From Microcaldota archaeon (GTDB lineage: Archaea; Micrarchaeota; Micrarchaeia; Anstonellales; Anstonellaceae), in assembly GCA_026396335.1 (NCBI GenBank), contig JAPLWZ010000046.1, positions 1-8,556 on the forward strand: DNA of 8,556 nucleotides, given 5' to 3'. The notes under the pieces were generated by a model. That model was not told where the DNA came from. It worked only from the letters and a program-made list of their open reading frames with translations, and made no database searches. Below are positions 1 to 6,128 of the stretch, one piece after another (position 1 is the first letter of the stretch; the number at the start of each line of letters is the position of its first letter). The translations under genes and the position numbers were made by a program.

Positions 1-525
1 CAGGAAAACTGGATTTACGCACGTGGCAACGCCCCGGCATTTTCATCGGAAACGCGCCTAGTCTGGTCTGTTTTCCATGAAATGTCGCACCTTTACATGG
101 ACTATTCGCTTGATTCAGCCGCCCTCTCATCGCTTGAAGCCAGCTATCTTTCCATAATGAAACTTTCCCGGCTTCCAATTTATTCAGACACCCTGCCTTC
201 CCTCCAGATCGACATGCATCCGCTGCTCGGCCTGTTTGACGAATCCACCTATTTGAAAGGGGCGAAGCCAATTTATGGCCACCCCGAGGAAGGAGAGTGG
301 GAACTTTTCGCCTCTGCCTCCACGGTGCTGAAATTCAGCCACGAGAAATTTTTCGTGCGCGTCAACAAACTCAAAATCAAGAAGCGCGACCGCGCCTTAT
401 ACGCTGCAGCGATTGATTTCGCGCACCTCACAGTCACCCTTTGGCGGGGCATAAAAGTTTTCCCGGACGCAGTCTATATTAATTTAGGGCTGGCTATTCC
501 TGCGCCGATTGTCTCATCAGAATAG
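1..525 (+). CDS. HExxH zinc metalloprotease-like protein, 5'-truncated
   Basis: The reading frame is open from the first base of the window, so the gene starts upstream and only its last 174 codons are present. The ATG at 82 is not the true start: it is the Met inside the motif HEMSH (bases 76-90, fragment residues 26-30), a HExxH zinc-binding and catalytic signature. The motif sits in a hydrophobic helix-like context (LVWSVFHEMSHLYMD), as in zincins. Glu46, 16 residues after the second His, is a possible third ligand, as is Asp34; neither is certain. No membrane segment is visible in the fragment, and the rest matches no family I recognise. The stop (TAG) is 54 bases before the stop of the convergent ABC operon. 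The HExxH is seen; protease activity is inferred. The motif occurs by chance in some proteins, so the class stays tentative. Confidence 0.6.
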   Translation, partial: QENWIYARGNAPAFSSETRLVWSVFHEMSHLYMDYSLDSAALSSLEASYLSIMKLSRLPIYSDTLPSLQIDMHPLLGLFDESTYLKGAKPIYGHPEEGEWELFASASTVLKFSHEKFFVRVNKLKIKKRDRALYAAAIDFAHLTVTLWRGIKVFPDAVYINLGLAIPAPIVSSE

Positions 526-552
526 GTGGAACATTCGCCAAAGCAACAGCTG

Positions 553-579
553 ATGAAAAAGAAAAATAAAGAAAAAAAA
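553..579 (-). terminator. Oligo-T terminator of the ABC operon
   Basis: On the minus strand the TAA stop of the Ig-like protein gene is followed at once by a run of T with few interruptions (purine-only A-rich on the plus strand). Archaeal intrinsic termination needs mainly a U-tract, so this is a likely end for the three-gene operon. No clear stem precedes it. Confidence 0.55.
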
Positions 580-1782
580 TTACTTCTTCTTACCGGTAGT
601 CATTCTCTTCCTTGCGATGAATGCGATTGCGAGCACTGCAATCACAACCACATACCAGTAGCTGAGCAGGTCATCCTGAAAGTTCGGCGAGCGCACGCTC
701 ATGGAAAAGTCAGTAGTGTCAGCAAACTTCTTGCCCTGCGGGTCTTCGAAATTGACCAGGAAGCCCAAGAGCTGATTGCCGGGCGTCGCATCCTTGTCCA
801 CCGTGATCACGTAAGTCAGGTTCTGTGTTTCACCCGGCTTGAGTGCCGGAATGTACCTCACAGTGCCGTCAGTTGAGAATGGGAAAAGCGGCCTTATCCG
901 CACCTGCACCATGTCCGCTTCCTGCGAACCGGTGTTGGTTATTGCTATATTCACTTCCTTCTTTTCTCCAGGAAGCAACGGATCCGCAGCCGTTGCGGCA
1001 AAATCCGCCTTTGGCTTTATTGGCACGGTGAAGCTGAAGTCAGTGTAGCCTGCGCTCCTGTCCTCGCTCGTGTAAGCAAGGTGCATGTTCAGGGGATAAT
1101 TGCCGGCAGGCATGTTCTTCGGAGCCTCGATATTGAATGTTGCAGAGCCTGATCCGCGCGCCGCAATGGAACCGATGTCCTGCGTTTGCCCTGCCCATTT
1201 TACCTGTATGCCGCTTGAGTCCGCGCTTGCGCGGGCGGAAGTCACCGAGCTTGCGCCGGTGTTCTGGAATGTGACAGTGACCTGTGCAGAGTCGCCAGGG
1301 TAAATGTCAATCGGATTTGAAGATGCGACTGACGCAGCAAAGGAAGGCGCGCCGCCGACCTGTATGTTCAATGTGTTGCTGCCGGTGAGCTGTGTGAAGC
1401 GCTTCTTGTAGGATATGCCGACTGAAACAGGGTAGGTGCCGCTTGTCGCAAGGTTGTCAACCGGCAGGTAAAAGGTGAATGTGCCTGCCGAGTCCGGGTC
1501 CTGGTAGCACAGAAGGTCATTGTACTGCGTGTCAGACCCGCGAAGCGACAGAGGATAGGAGACCGCGACTTGCACCTGCAGCTGCTCAGCGCAGTTGTCG
1601 GATTCCATGCTCTTGAGGTGGAGCGTGAGCGCAAGCACATGCCCGGGCTGCGCCGGCGTTTCGGAAAGCGAGTAGTTCACCAGCTGCACGCGCGGATTGA
1701 CCGACGCGTTAGCAAGCCCGCTGCCTAAGAGCAGGAGCAGTGCGAATACTCCGAACATTTTCATTATTTTCATTTCCACCAT
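580..1782 (-). CDS. Secreted, C-terminally anchored CARDB/COG1361-type Ig-like protein
   Basis: This is a 400-residue surface protein, the third gene of the ABC operon. I chose the ATG at 1782 because AGGTGAT lies 4 nt upstream and because the product then opens with a clean signal peptide: short charged start, hydrophobic core (residues 11-23), likely cleavage after ANA (25-27). A TTG at 1821 would add 13 residues before that. Three beta-rich segments follow (about 28-142, 150-255, 260-365). The last two contain the hallmarks of CARDB/NPCBM-associated Ig-like domains (PGDSAQVTVTFQNTG and PGEKKEVNIAITNTG). Cys64 and Cys92 could form a disulfide in the first domain. A single membrane helix (375-391) and a basic tail (RKR...KKK) anchor it with the domains outside. 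COG1361 proteins are often encoded beside ABC transporters in archaea. A role as external partner of the permease is inferred; a plain S-layer or adhesion role is the alternative. Confidence 0.82.
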   Translation of the reverse strand: MVEMKIMKMFGVFALLLLLGSGLANASVNPRVQLVNYSLSETPAQPGHVLALTLHLKSMESDNCAEQLQVQVAVSYPLSLRGSDTQYNDLLCYQDPDSAGTFTFYLPVDNLATSGTYPVSVGISYKKRFTQLTGSNTLNIQVGGAPSFAASVASSNPIDIYPGDSAQVTVTFQNTGASSVTSARASADSSGIQVKWAGQTQDIGSIAARGSGSATFNIEAPKNMPAGNYPLNMHLAYTSEDRSAGYTDFSFTVPIKPKADFAATAADPLLPGEKKEVNIAITNTGSQEADMVQVRIRPLFPFSTDGTVRYIPALKPGETQNLTYVITVDKDATPGNQLLGFLVNFEDPQGKKFADTTDFSMSVRSPNFQDDLLSYWYVVVIAVLAIAFIARKRMTTGKKK

Positions 1783-1786
1783 TCGA

Positions 1787-1793
1787 ATCACCT
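1787..1793 (-). promoter_or_regulatory. Shine-Dalgarno site fixing the Ig-like protein start
   Basis: The minus strand reads AGGTGAT, a full match to the 16S anti-SD core, 4 nt before the ATG at 1782. It lies inside the longer TTG-started frame, so it argues for the shorter protein. Confidence 0.7.
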
Positions 1794-1826
1794 TCTGTTT
1801 ATCATGAGCATTAATTTCCAAATCAT

Positions 1827-3503
1827 CTACGCGAGTTCCCTCTTGAAGAACACCATTGTCAGCGCGAATGTGATCGCGAAGAACAGCAACAGCAGCAGTA
1901 TGTCGTTCATTATCAGGTAAGCCGGGAATCCCTTGACCATTATGCCGCGCAGCGCATCAGCCGCATAGGTTATGGGAAGGAATTGCGCAAGCCCCTGCAG
2001 TATCGGGGGCATTGTCTGCACCGGGAAGAAAACGCCGGAGAGGAACATGGACGGCAGCGAAATCATCATGGCAAGCGCCATGTACTGGTCCTGTGTTTTG
2101 GTCATAACTGATAGCACCATGCCGATGCCCGTGCAGCCCATTGCAAATATTGCAATGATGAAAATGATGTCTGTGATGTTTCCGGTTATCGAAACGCCGA
2201 AGAGCATGATTGCCACGAGCACAAGAAGGCAGGAGCGTACAACCTCGAGCATGAGGTAGAATATCTGCGTGCCGAGAATGATGGTGACGTTTGAAGTAGG
2301 GGTCAGGAAAACGCGCGTGAGCGAGCCGTCTTTGCGCTCGCCTGCGATCGCCCGCCCCAGGCCCATTGTTGCGCCCTGGAAAATAGTCATTGCAAGTATT
2401 GCAGGAAGCAAAAAGTCTATGCCCTTTCTCCCGTAACCGTATGGCTCAACAAACTGTATGCCCACCGGGTTTGTCGCCTGCGCTGCGCTTGCGGATATTG
2501 TCGAGAATTTGGATTCTGCCGAGCCGATGAAGCGCGCGGAAACCTGGGATGCCTTTGACTGCCCAAGCGCCTGTGCAGCTGCCTGCTGGTAATTGGCGTA
2601 TATGCCAGCTGCGTCGCGCATCAGCATGCCCTGTGCAGCAGCCAGACCCTGGTAAGAGCCGATTGATTGCAGCACGGACTGCTGGTTGTCACCGGTTGCG
2701 AGAAGGGAGAGTGTCGCAGTGGAAAGGGATGCGGGCGTGTAGCTTGAGACTATTTCGTTCTGATCCACCATGTAGCCGAGCGAGTTTTGCAGCCCCTGTA
2801 TGGTTGCGGAAGTTTGTGCGCTTGATAATGAATTGACATATTTTGCATTGGTCCAATAGGATGCCACCGCACGCTGGGAAGATGAAATCGCCGATTGTGC
2901 TGCGGGTGCGGATGAGGAAGTTGCACTTGCTGCTGCAAGATCAGCCCTTCCGGAAACAGCCATGGCGGAAATCGCAGTCAGCCTCTGCGCAGTAATCTGG
3001 CTGGAAAGCTGCGCCGCAAACGACTGGGCGGAGCCCTTCGCAATCGATGCAACGGATGAGTCGGACTCATCCACCATAACGTCAAGGTTGGCACTCTGCC
3101 CGGATGCGACCCGCTCGCCGGTGCCCTGCGGAATGATAAAAAGCACTTTTATCTCTCCCTTGTCCATCAATGCTTTTCCTTCATCCTGCGTGCCCACGAA
3201 ATACTTTATTGAAAAGATATCCAGCCCGGACATCTGTGATACCACCGAGCTGGAAAAATCCGAGTGGTCATAATCAACAATGGCAGCAGGTATGTGCTTA
3301 GGTATGCCGCCTGCCGCGTATCCGAAAATGATAATCATTACTATGGGCATCATGATGAGCGGGATGAGGCGCACCTTGTCGCCCTTCATGACCATCCAGT
3401 TCTTCAGCACAATAGCCCAAATCTTCCTCAGGTCTATCGCATGTTCCACTGCCCCGTTGTGCAGTTGTGCCGTCAATGCTGGCTGCTCTTTTTTGTCTGC
3501 CAT
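1827..3503 (-). CDS. ABC-2 type transporter permease with large Ala/Ser-rich external insert
   Basis: This is the membrane subunit of an ABC-2 exporter (ABC2_membrane_3 / YhhJ-DrrB-like layout), 558 residues. TM1 is at about 45-64, then a long external region (65-360), then five more helices (about 364-384, 407-435, 442-467, 474-493, 532-553). The cytosolic stretch GRAIAGERKDGSLTRVFLTP (383-402) and the LSGVFFPVQTMPP motif (488-500) are typical of the family. The external region is far longer than in the usual 370-380-residue relatives. After a normal alpha/beta part (about 68-150) comes roughly 190 residues rich in Ala, Ser and Gln, free of Cys, and probably long helices. The ATG at 3503 has GAGGGA 7 nt upstream. 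The stop is 44 bases before the next start, so translation is probably linked to the genes on both sides. Family is certain; substrate is unknown. Confidence 0.9.
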   Translation of the reverse strand: MADKKEQPALTAQLHNGAVEHAIDLRKIWAIVLKNWMVMKGDKVRLIPLIMMPIVMIIIFGYAAGGIPKHIPAAIVDYDHSDFSSSVVSQMSGLDIFSIKYFVGTQDEGKALMDKGEIKVLFIIPQGTGERVASGQSANLDVMVDESDSSVASIAKGSAQSFAAQLSSQITAQRLTAISAMAVSGRADLAAASATSSSAPAAQSAISSSQRAVASYWTNAKYVNSLSSAQTSATIQGLQNSLGYMVDQNEIVSSYTPASLSTATLSLLATGDNQQSVLQSIGSYQGLAAAQGMLMRDAAGIYANYQQAAAQALGQSKASQVSARFIGSAESKFSTISASAAQATNPVGIQFVEPYGYGRKGIDFLLPAILAMTIFQGATMGLGRAIAGERKDGSLTRVFLTPTSNVTIILGTQIFYLMLEVVRSCLLVLVAIMLFGVSITGNITDIIFIIAIFAMGCTGIGMVLSVMTKTQDQYMALAMMISLPSMFLSGVFFPVQTMPPILQGLAQFLPITYAADALRGIMVKGFPAYLIMNDILLLLLFFAITFALTMVFFKRELA

Positions 3504-3506
3504 TCT

Positions 3507-3567
3507 TTAGTCCCTCAGTTCCTGTTTTACCTAGTCCCTCATCTCTTTCCTAGTCTCTTAGCTCCTT
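3507..3567 (-). repeat. Three imperfect copies of an 18-nt ATPase-gene tail repeat
   Basis: The last 18 bases of the ATPase gene (3567-3550, coding KELRD-stop) recur twice in the gap before the permease, at 3548-3531 (KEMRD-stop) and 3524-3507 (QELRD-stop). The copies share 13-14 of 18 bases pairwise and each ends in a stop codon. Spacing is 19 and 24 bases. The last copy supplies the GAGGGA ribosome-binding sequence of the permease. Confidence 0.65.
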
Positions 3568-4506
3568 CTTTGTAACCGTGATGAATACCTCTTCAAGTGT
3601 TGGCTCGCTGATGTTGAATTCGCCAACCTCTACGTCATGGCGGTAAAGGTAGTCCGTAAGCTTGTGCACCACGTCATGCCTGAGCTTCTTGACACGCAGC
3701 TCGACCATCTTGCCCTCGCTTGTGACTGAAATCGCGTCAGTCAGCTTCTTCAGCTCTTCAAGCAATTTGCCATCGTGATGGTCCAGTTCGAGAATTATCT
3801 TGTGGCTGTGCCCCGCGTATTCCTTGAGCTCCTTGCTCGTGCCAAGCGCTTTTAGCTTGCCATGGTCCATGATTGCAATGCGCTGGCAGATCTTGTCAGC
3901 CTCGTCCATGTCGTGCGTGGTGTAGATGACCGTAATGCCAGTTTGATTGAGCTGCTGCGTGAGTTCGCGGAGTGCGATACGCGACTGCGGGTCAAGGCCA
4001 GTAGTTGGTTCGTCCATGAATAGAATCTGCGGGGAGTGGAGAAGCCCGGCGGCGACTGACAAGCGCTGCTTCATGCCGCCCGAGAATGTGCCGGACTGCA
4101 CGTCCTTCTTGTCATACAGTGTGACGATTTTGAGTAGCTCTTCCGTTCTTTTTGCCACTGTTTGCCTGTCCATTTCGTAAAGCTCGCCCAAATACCAGAG
4201 ATTTTCGATAGGCGTAAGTTCTTCAAAAAGCGCGAATGACTGGGGCACCACGCCAATCCTGCTGCGCACGAGCGCGCCCTGTTCCGCAAGGTCGAAACCT
4301 GCCACAAGCGCCTTGCCTTCAGTTGGGCGGATAAGCGTGGTCAGCATGTTTATTGTCGTTGTTTTCCCCGCGCCGTTCGGGCCCAAAAAGCCGAAGAGTT
4401 CGCCCTTCTTCACGCGGAGGGTCAGATTGTCAACAGCCGTGAAACTCCCGAATTTGCGCGTAATGCCCATGCATTCTATTGCGTAAGGGGATTGCGGATT
4501 TGCCAT
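3550..4506 (-). CDS. ABC-2 exporter ATP-binding protein (COG1131, DrrA/CcmA-like)
   Basis: This is the ATPase that powers the exporter encoded just downstream. Counting from the upstream GTG (residue 1), all ATP-site motifs are intact: Walker A GPNGAGKT (45-52), Q-loop Gln92, signature SGGMKQR (145-151), Walker B ILFMDEP (164-170) with catalytic Glu169, D-loop GLD, and H-loop His201 in TTHDMDEAD. The C-terminal extension (about 235-321) ends with EPTLEEVFI, typical of drug/polysaccharide-type COG1131 ATPases. Two starts are possible: GTG at 4515 and ATG at 4506. I favour the ATG because AAGTGACC, a partial SD match, lies just upstream, while the GTG has none. It is the first gene of the operon and is read divergently from a PadR regulator, an arrangement known for drug-efflux ABC genes controlled by PadR proteins. 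Confidence 0.93.
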   Translation of the reverse strand: MANPQSPYAIECMGITRKFGSFTAVDNLTLRVKKGELFGFLGPNGAGKTTTINMLTTLIRPTEGKALVAGFDLAEQGALVRSRIGVVPQSFALFEELTPIENLWYLGELYEMDRQTVAKRTEELLKIVTLYDKKDVQSGTFSGGMKQRLSVAAGLLHSPQILFMDEPTTGLDPQSRIALRELTQQLNQTGITVIYTTHDMDEADKICQRIAIMDHGKLKALGTSKELKEYAGHSHKIILELDHHDGKLLEELKKLTDAISVTSEGKMVELRVKKLRHDVVHKLTDYLYRHDVEVGEFNISEPTLEEVFITVTKKELRD

Positions 4507-4533
4507 ATCGGTCACTTATATTCTACTTTCTGG

Positions 4534-4556
4534 CATATTCCATTTAATAGAATATG
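4534..4556. promoter_or_regulatory. Candidate PadR operator: perfect inverted repeat
   Basis: CATATTC (4534-4540) and GAATATG (4550-4556) are perfect inverted repeats around a 9-nt A/T-rich spacer. The element touches the TATA box on one side and covers the expected start region of the ABC transcript on the other. PadR dimers bind inverted repeats of this size near their own promoters. Binding by this particular protein is inferred. Confidence 0.5.
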
Positions 4557-4564
4557 TTTATAAA
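4557..4564. promoter_or_regulatory. Palindromic TATA box shared by divergent PadR and ABC promoters
   Basis: TTTATAAA reads the same on both strands. Rightward it is followed by 22 nt and then the ATG at 4587, which fits a leaderless PadR mRNA. Leftward the same spacing predicts a start near 4535, giving a leader of about 30 nt before the ATPase ATG. One box may serve both directions. Confidence 0.6.
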
Positions 4565-4586
4565 CGCTGCTGAACAAAGAATGACT

Positions 4587-4934
4587 ATGGCAATAGGAAA
4601 GAAAGCGCTTTGCAACCTTAATTCGAAAACGCACAGGGCGCCCATCATGACGCTGTTTTTCCTATGGAGGCTGCATGGGCAGGAACGCCACGGCTACTCG
4701 CTGATGCAGGACATGAAGGAGATTGCGATTTCCGCCTGCAAACCCTCCACAGTATACGCACTCCTTGCCAAGCTTGAAAAAGCTGGCCTGGTGAAAAGCC
4801 GCATAGACGGAAAAGGCGCGCATGTGCGCAGGCTTTACAAGACAACGCAAAAGGGCTGGGAACTCATGCAGGAGATGAAAAGGCGGAAAGTAAAGGGATT
4901 GTGGCGAGAATTCATCGGGTCGCTGCTTTCCTGA
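4587..4934 (+). CDS. PadR family winged-helix transcriptional regulator
   Basis: This 115-residue DNA-binding protein has the PadR pattern: HGYSLMQDM (35-43), recognition-helix region KPSTVYALLAKLEKAGLV (52-69), a basic wing (KSRIDGKGAHVRRLYK, 70-85), then TTQKGWELM leading into one long C-terminal helix (about 89-112) for dimerisation. It is the short PadR type. I start it at ATG 4587. A more upstream ATG at 4554 would place the TATA box (4557-4564) inside the gene, while 4587 lies exactly 22 nt after that box; ATG 4581 is a close alternative. A two-pass membrane protein follows after 13 nt and an ABC exporter is encoded divergently, so the likely role is a repressor of itself and the exporter, released by a small ligand. 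The family is clear; the target is inferred from position. Confidence 0.88.
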   Translation: MAIGKKALCNLNSKTHRAPIMTLFFLWRLHGQERHGYSLMQDMKEIAISACKPSTVYALLAKLEKAGLVKSRIDGKGAHVRRLYKTTQKGWELMQEMKRRKVKGLWREFIGSLLS

Positions 4935-4947
4935 AGGAAGTGGGCAC

Positions 4948-5604
4948 ATGAAACTCTGGGAAATATCAAATGAGCCGAAAGTTGCGTTCGCACTCAGGCT
5001 CGTATTGCTTCTCATCCTCCCATTCATGCTAGGGGCATTCGTTTTCCCGCACACGCAGCTCCTGGAGGGCAGCGTGCTTGCCACGCCTGTTGAGAACACG
5101 CAGGTGAGCGAGGTGCTCTCTTATTCGTTTTCCTCAAGCGGCAGCGATATTGGCACGCAGAACGGAATTGGAAGCGCCTTCCCCCTATCAAGCTACCTTG
5201 ACTTCCCGCCACTGGTCTCCCATGAGCGGCTGCAGCTGTGCTTTGCGGACAACGGAACCGGCCTTATCCTGTCAAACGGGACGGCAATAACTCCGGAAAT
5301 GGAGTGGCAGATATACCTGAACAACAACACGCCGATTTTGCTTAAGCCCGGCTCGTTTGCCTGCGCGGACATAAACAGGAACGAGGGGGCGGTTTACGCA
5401 TGGACCGCGAAGATTACTGGGCTTGACAAAAGCGTGCTCAACAGCACCATAACCTTCAATCCCGCTACGCGCACCTACCCGCGCGTGCTGGTAAATTACG
5501 GGCTGCTGCAGGGGCTTGCCATGATACCAGTCTTTTATCTGGTGGTATGGTACCCGCTGATAGGCATCTGGAGGAAACTCCATGAAGGCATGCTGGCGCA
5601 GTAA
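4948..5604 (+). CDS. Two-pass membrane protein with external domain, unknown function
   Basis: I do not recognise this 218-residue family. It has a short N-terminal cytosolic part, a membrane helix at about 13-33, an external domain of about 150 residues, a second helix at about 184-207 and a short basic cytosolic tail. The external part carries Cys98 and Cys139, a possible disulfide pair, and four N-glycosylation sequons (N102, N110, N126, N165), and looks beta-rich. The ATG at 4948 has AAGGAAGTG upstream, and the gene begins 13 nt after the PadR stop, so both are probably on one transcript. Its place in the PadR/ABC divergon suggests an accessory or sensing role for the exporter, perhaps a substrate-binding or immunity-like protein. 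That role is inference only. Confidence 0.75.
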   Translation: MKLWEISNEPKVAFALRLVLLLILPFMLGAFVFPHTQLLEGSVLATPVENTQVSEVLSYSFSSSGSDIGTQNGIGSAFPLSSYLDFPPLVSHERLQLCFADNGTGLILSNGTAITPEMEWQIYLNNNTPILLKPGSFACADINRNEGAVYAWTAKITGLDKSVLNSTITFNPATRTYPRVLVNYGLLQGLAMIPVFYLVVWYPLIGIWRKLHEGMLAQ

Positions 5605-5615
5605 AAAAGAGAAAA
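5603..5615 (-). terminator. Oligo-T tract downstream of msrB
   Basis: Reading leftward from the MsrB stop (5619), the minus strand has a T-rich tract broken by single C bases. It is a plausible U-tract terminator in a short convergent gap. Confidence 0.4.
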
Positions 5616-5618
5616 CCA

Positions 5619-6017
5619 TTACTGCTTGATTTTTTTCTTATCTTCTTTGAATGCTAGCGCAGCAGAATTAATGCAGTAGCGCAGGTGGGTCGGCGGGGGA
5701 CCGTCATCAAATACGTGCCCCAGGTGCGAGCCGCACTTCGCGCACATGACTTCGGTGCGCGCCATGCCAAGCGATTTGTCAGTTTCAAACTTTATTGCCT
5801 TTTTATCAGCAGGCGAAAAGAAAGAGGGCCAGCCTGTGAGGGAGTCGAACTTGTTGTCCGAGGCGAAAAGAATAGTGCCGCACGCCGCGCAATGGTATTT
5901 GCCGGGCTTATGGTTGTTCCAGTAGAGCCCGCAGAATGGCGGCTCAGTGCCCTTTTCCCTTAGGACGCGGTACTGCTCGGGCGTGAGCTTTTTCTTCCAC
6001 TTTTCCTCGTCAGGCAT
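5619..6017 (-). CDS. msrB: Peptide-methionine (R)-S-oxide reductase
   Basis: MsrB reduces the R form of methionine sulfoxide in proteins, normally with thioredoxin as electron donor, in the cytosol. The 132-residue length is normal. Visible are GWPSFF (62-67), the structural zinc site CAAC (43-46) and CAKC (92-95), the GSHLGHVFDDGP block (96-107), and the catalytic Cys115 in RYCINSAAL. The usual resolving cysteine, which sits just before GWPSF in many MsrBs (GCGWPS), is Thr61 here. Cys29 in PPFCGLYW occupies a place that is usually Thr or Ser and might replace it. The ATG at 6017 has no SD, but TTTTTATC lies 21 nt upstream, so the mRNA is probably leaderless. It is divergent to TspO with a 111-base gap, which suggests a shared oxidative-stress context. 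Confidence 0.95.
   Translation of the reverse strand: MPDEEKWKKKLTPEQYRVLREKGTEPPFCGLYWNNHKPGKYHCAACGTILFASDNKFDSLTGWPSFFSPADKKAIKFETDKSLGMARTEVMCAKCGSHLGHVFDDGPPPTHLRYCINSAALAFKEDKKKIKQ
5630..5648 (+). terminator. Oligo-T tract downstream of the PadR operon
   Basis: Twenty-five bases after the stop at 5604 the plus strand has a run of seven T followed by further T-rich sequence. It overlaps the Lys-rich 3' end of the convergent msrB gene, which encodes KKK on the other strand, so base composition and coding compete as explanations. Confidence 0.4.
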
Positions 6018-6038
6018 GAACTGGTGGCGAAGAAACAG

Positions 6039-6046
6039 GATAAAAA
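6039..6046 (-). promoter_or_regulatory. TATA box of msrB
   Basis: The minus strand reads TTTTTATC, with 21 nt between it and the ATG at 6017. That is the spacing expected when transcription starts at the initiation codon. Confidence 0.5.
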
Positions 6047-6099
6047 GGCGCTTACTCAGCTATGCGCTTGGCTTGCAATCACAAGGCAAGTACGTTTCA

Positions 6100-6107
6100 T
6101 TTATTAT
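6100..6107 (+). promoter_or_regulatory. TATA box of tspO
   Basis: TTTATTAT is followed by 21 nt and then the GTG at 6129. The spacing supports both a leaderless transcript and the choice of GTG over the downstream ATG at 6150. Confidence 0.5.
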
Positions 6108-6128
6108 CTTCTTGCTTGAAAGACAATC

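Noticed and set aside
526..876. Plus-strand frame of 116 residues with a Cys/His cluster (CDECDCEHCNHNH)
   Set aside because: It is the antisense of the membrane anchor and last domain of the Ig-like protein, whose signal peptide, domains and SD are clear. The Cys/His run comes from antisense of codons in the hydrophobic anchor.
1783..1821. TTG start giving a 413-residue Ig-like protein
   Set aside because: It would place a perfect SD inside the gene and put 13 polar residues before an otherwise standard signal peptide.
3264..3575. Plus-strand frame across the permease start
   Set aside because: It is antisense to TM1 and the conserved start of the permease, and has no promoter or ribosome-binding site.
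4554..4586. Upstream ATG (4554) for PadR
   Set aside because: The TATA box at 4557-4564 would be within the coding sequence; the ATG at 4587 has the spacing seen at three other genes.
6072..6090. Short inverted repeat CTTGC-9-GCAAG between msrB and tspO
   Set aside because: Arms of only 5 bp with no extension are common by chance. It is well placed for an operator but too weak to list.
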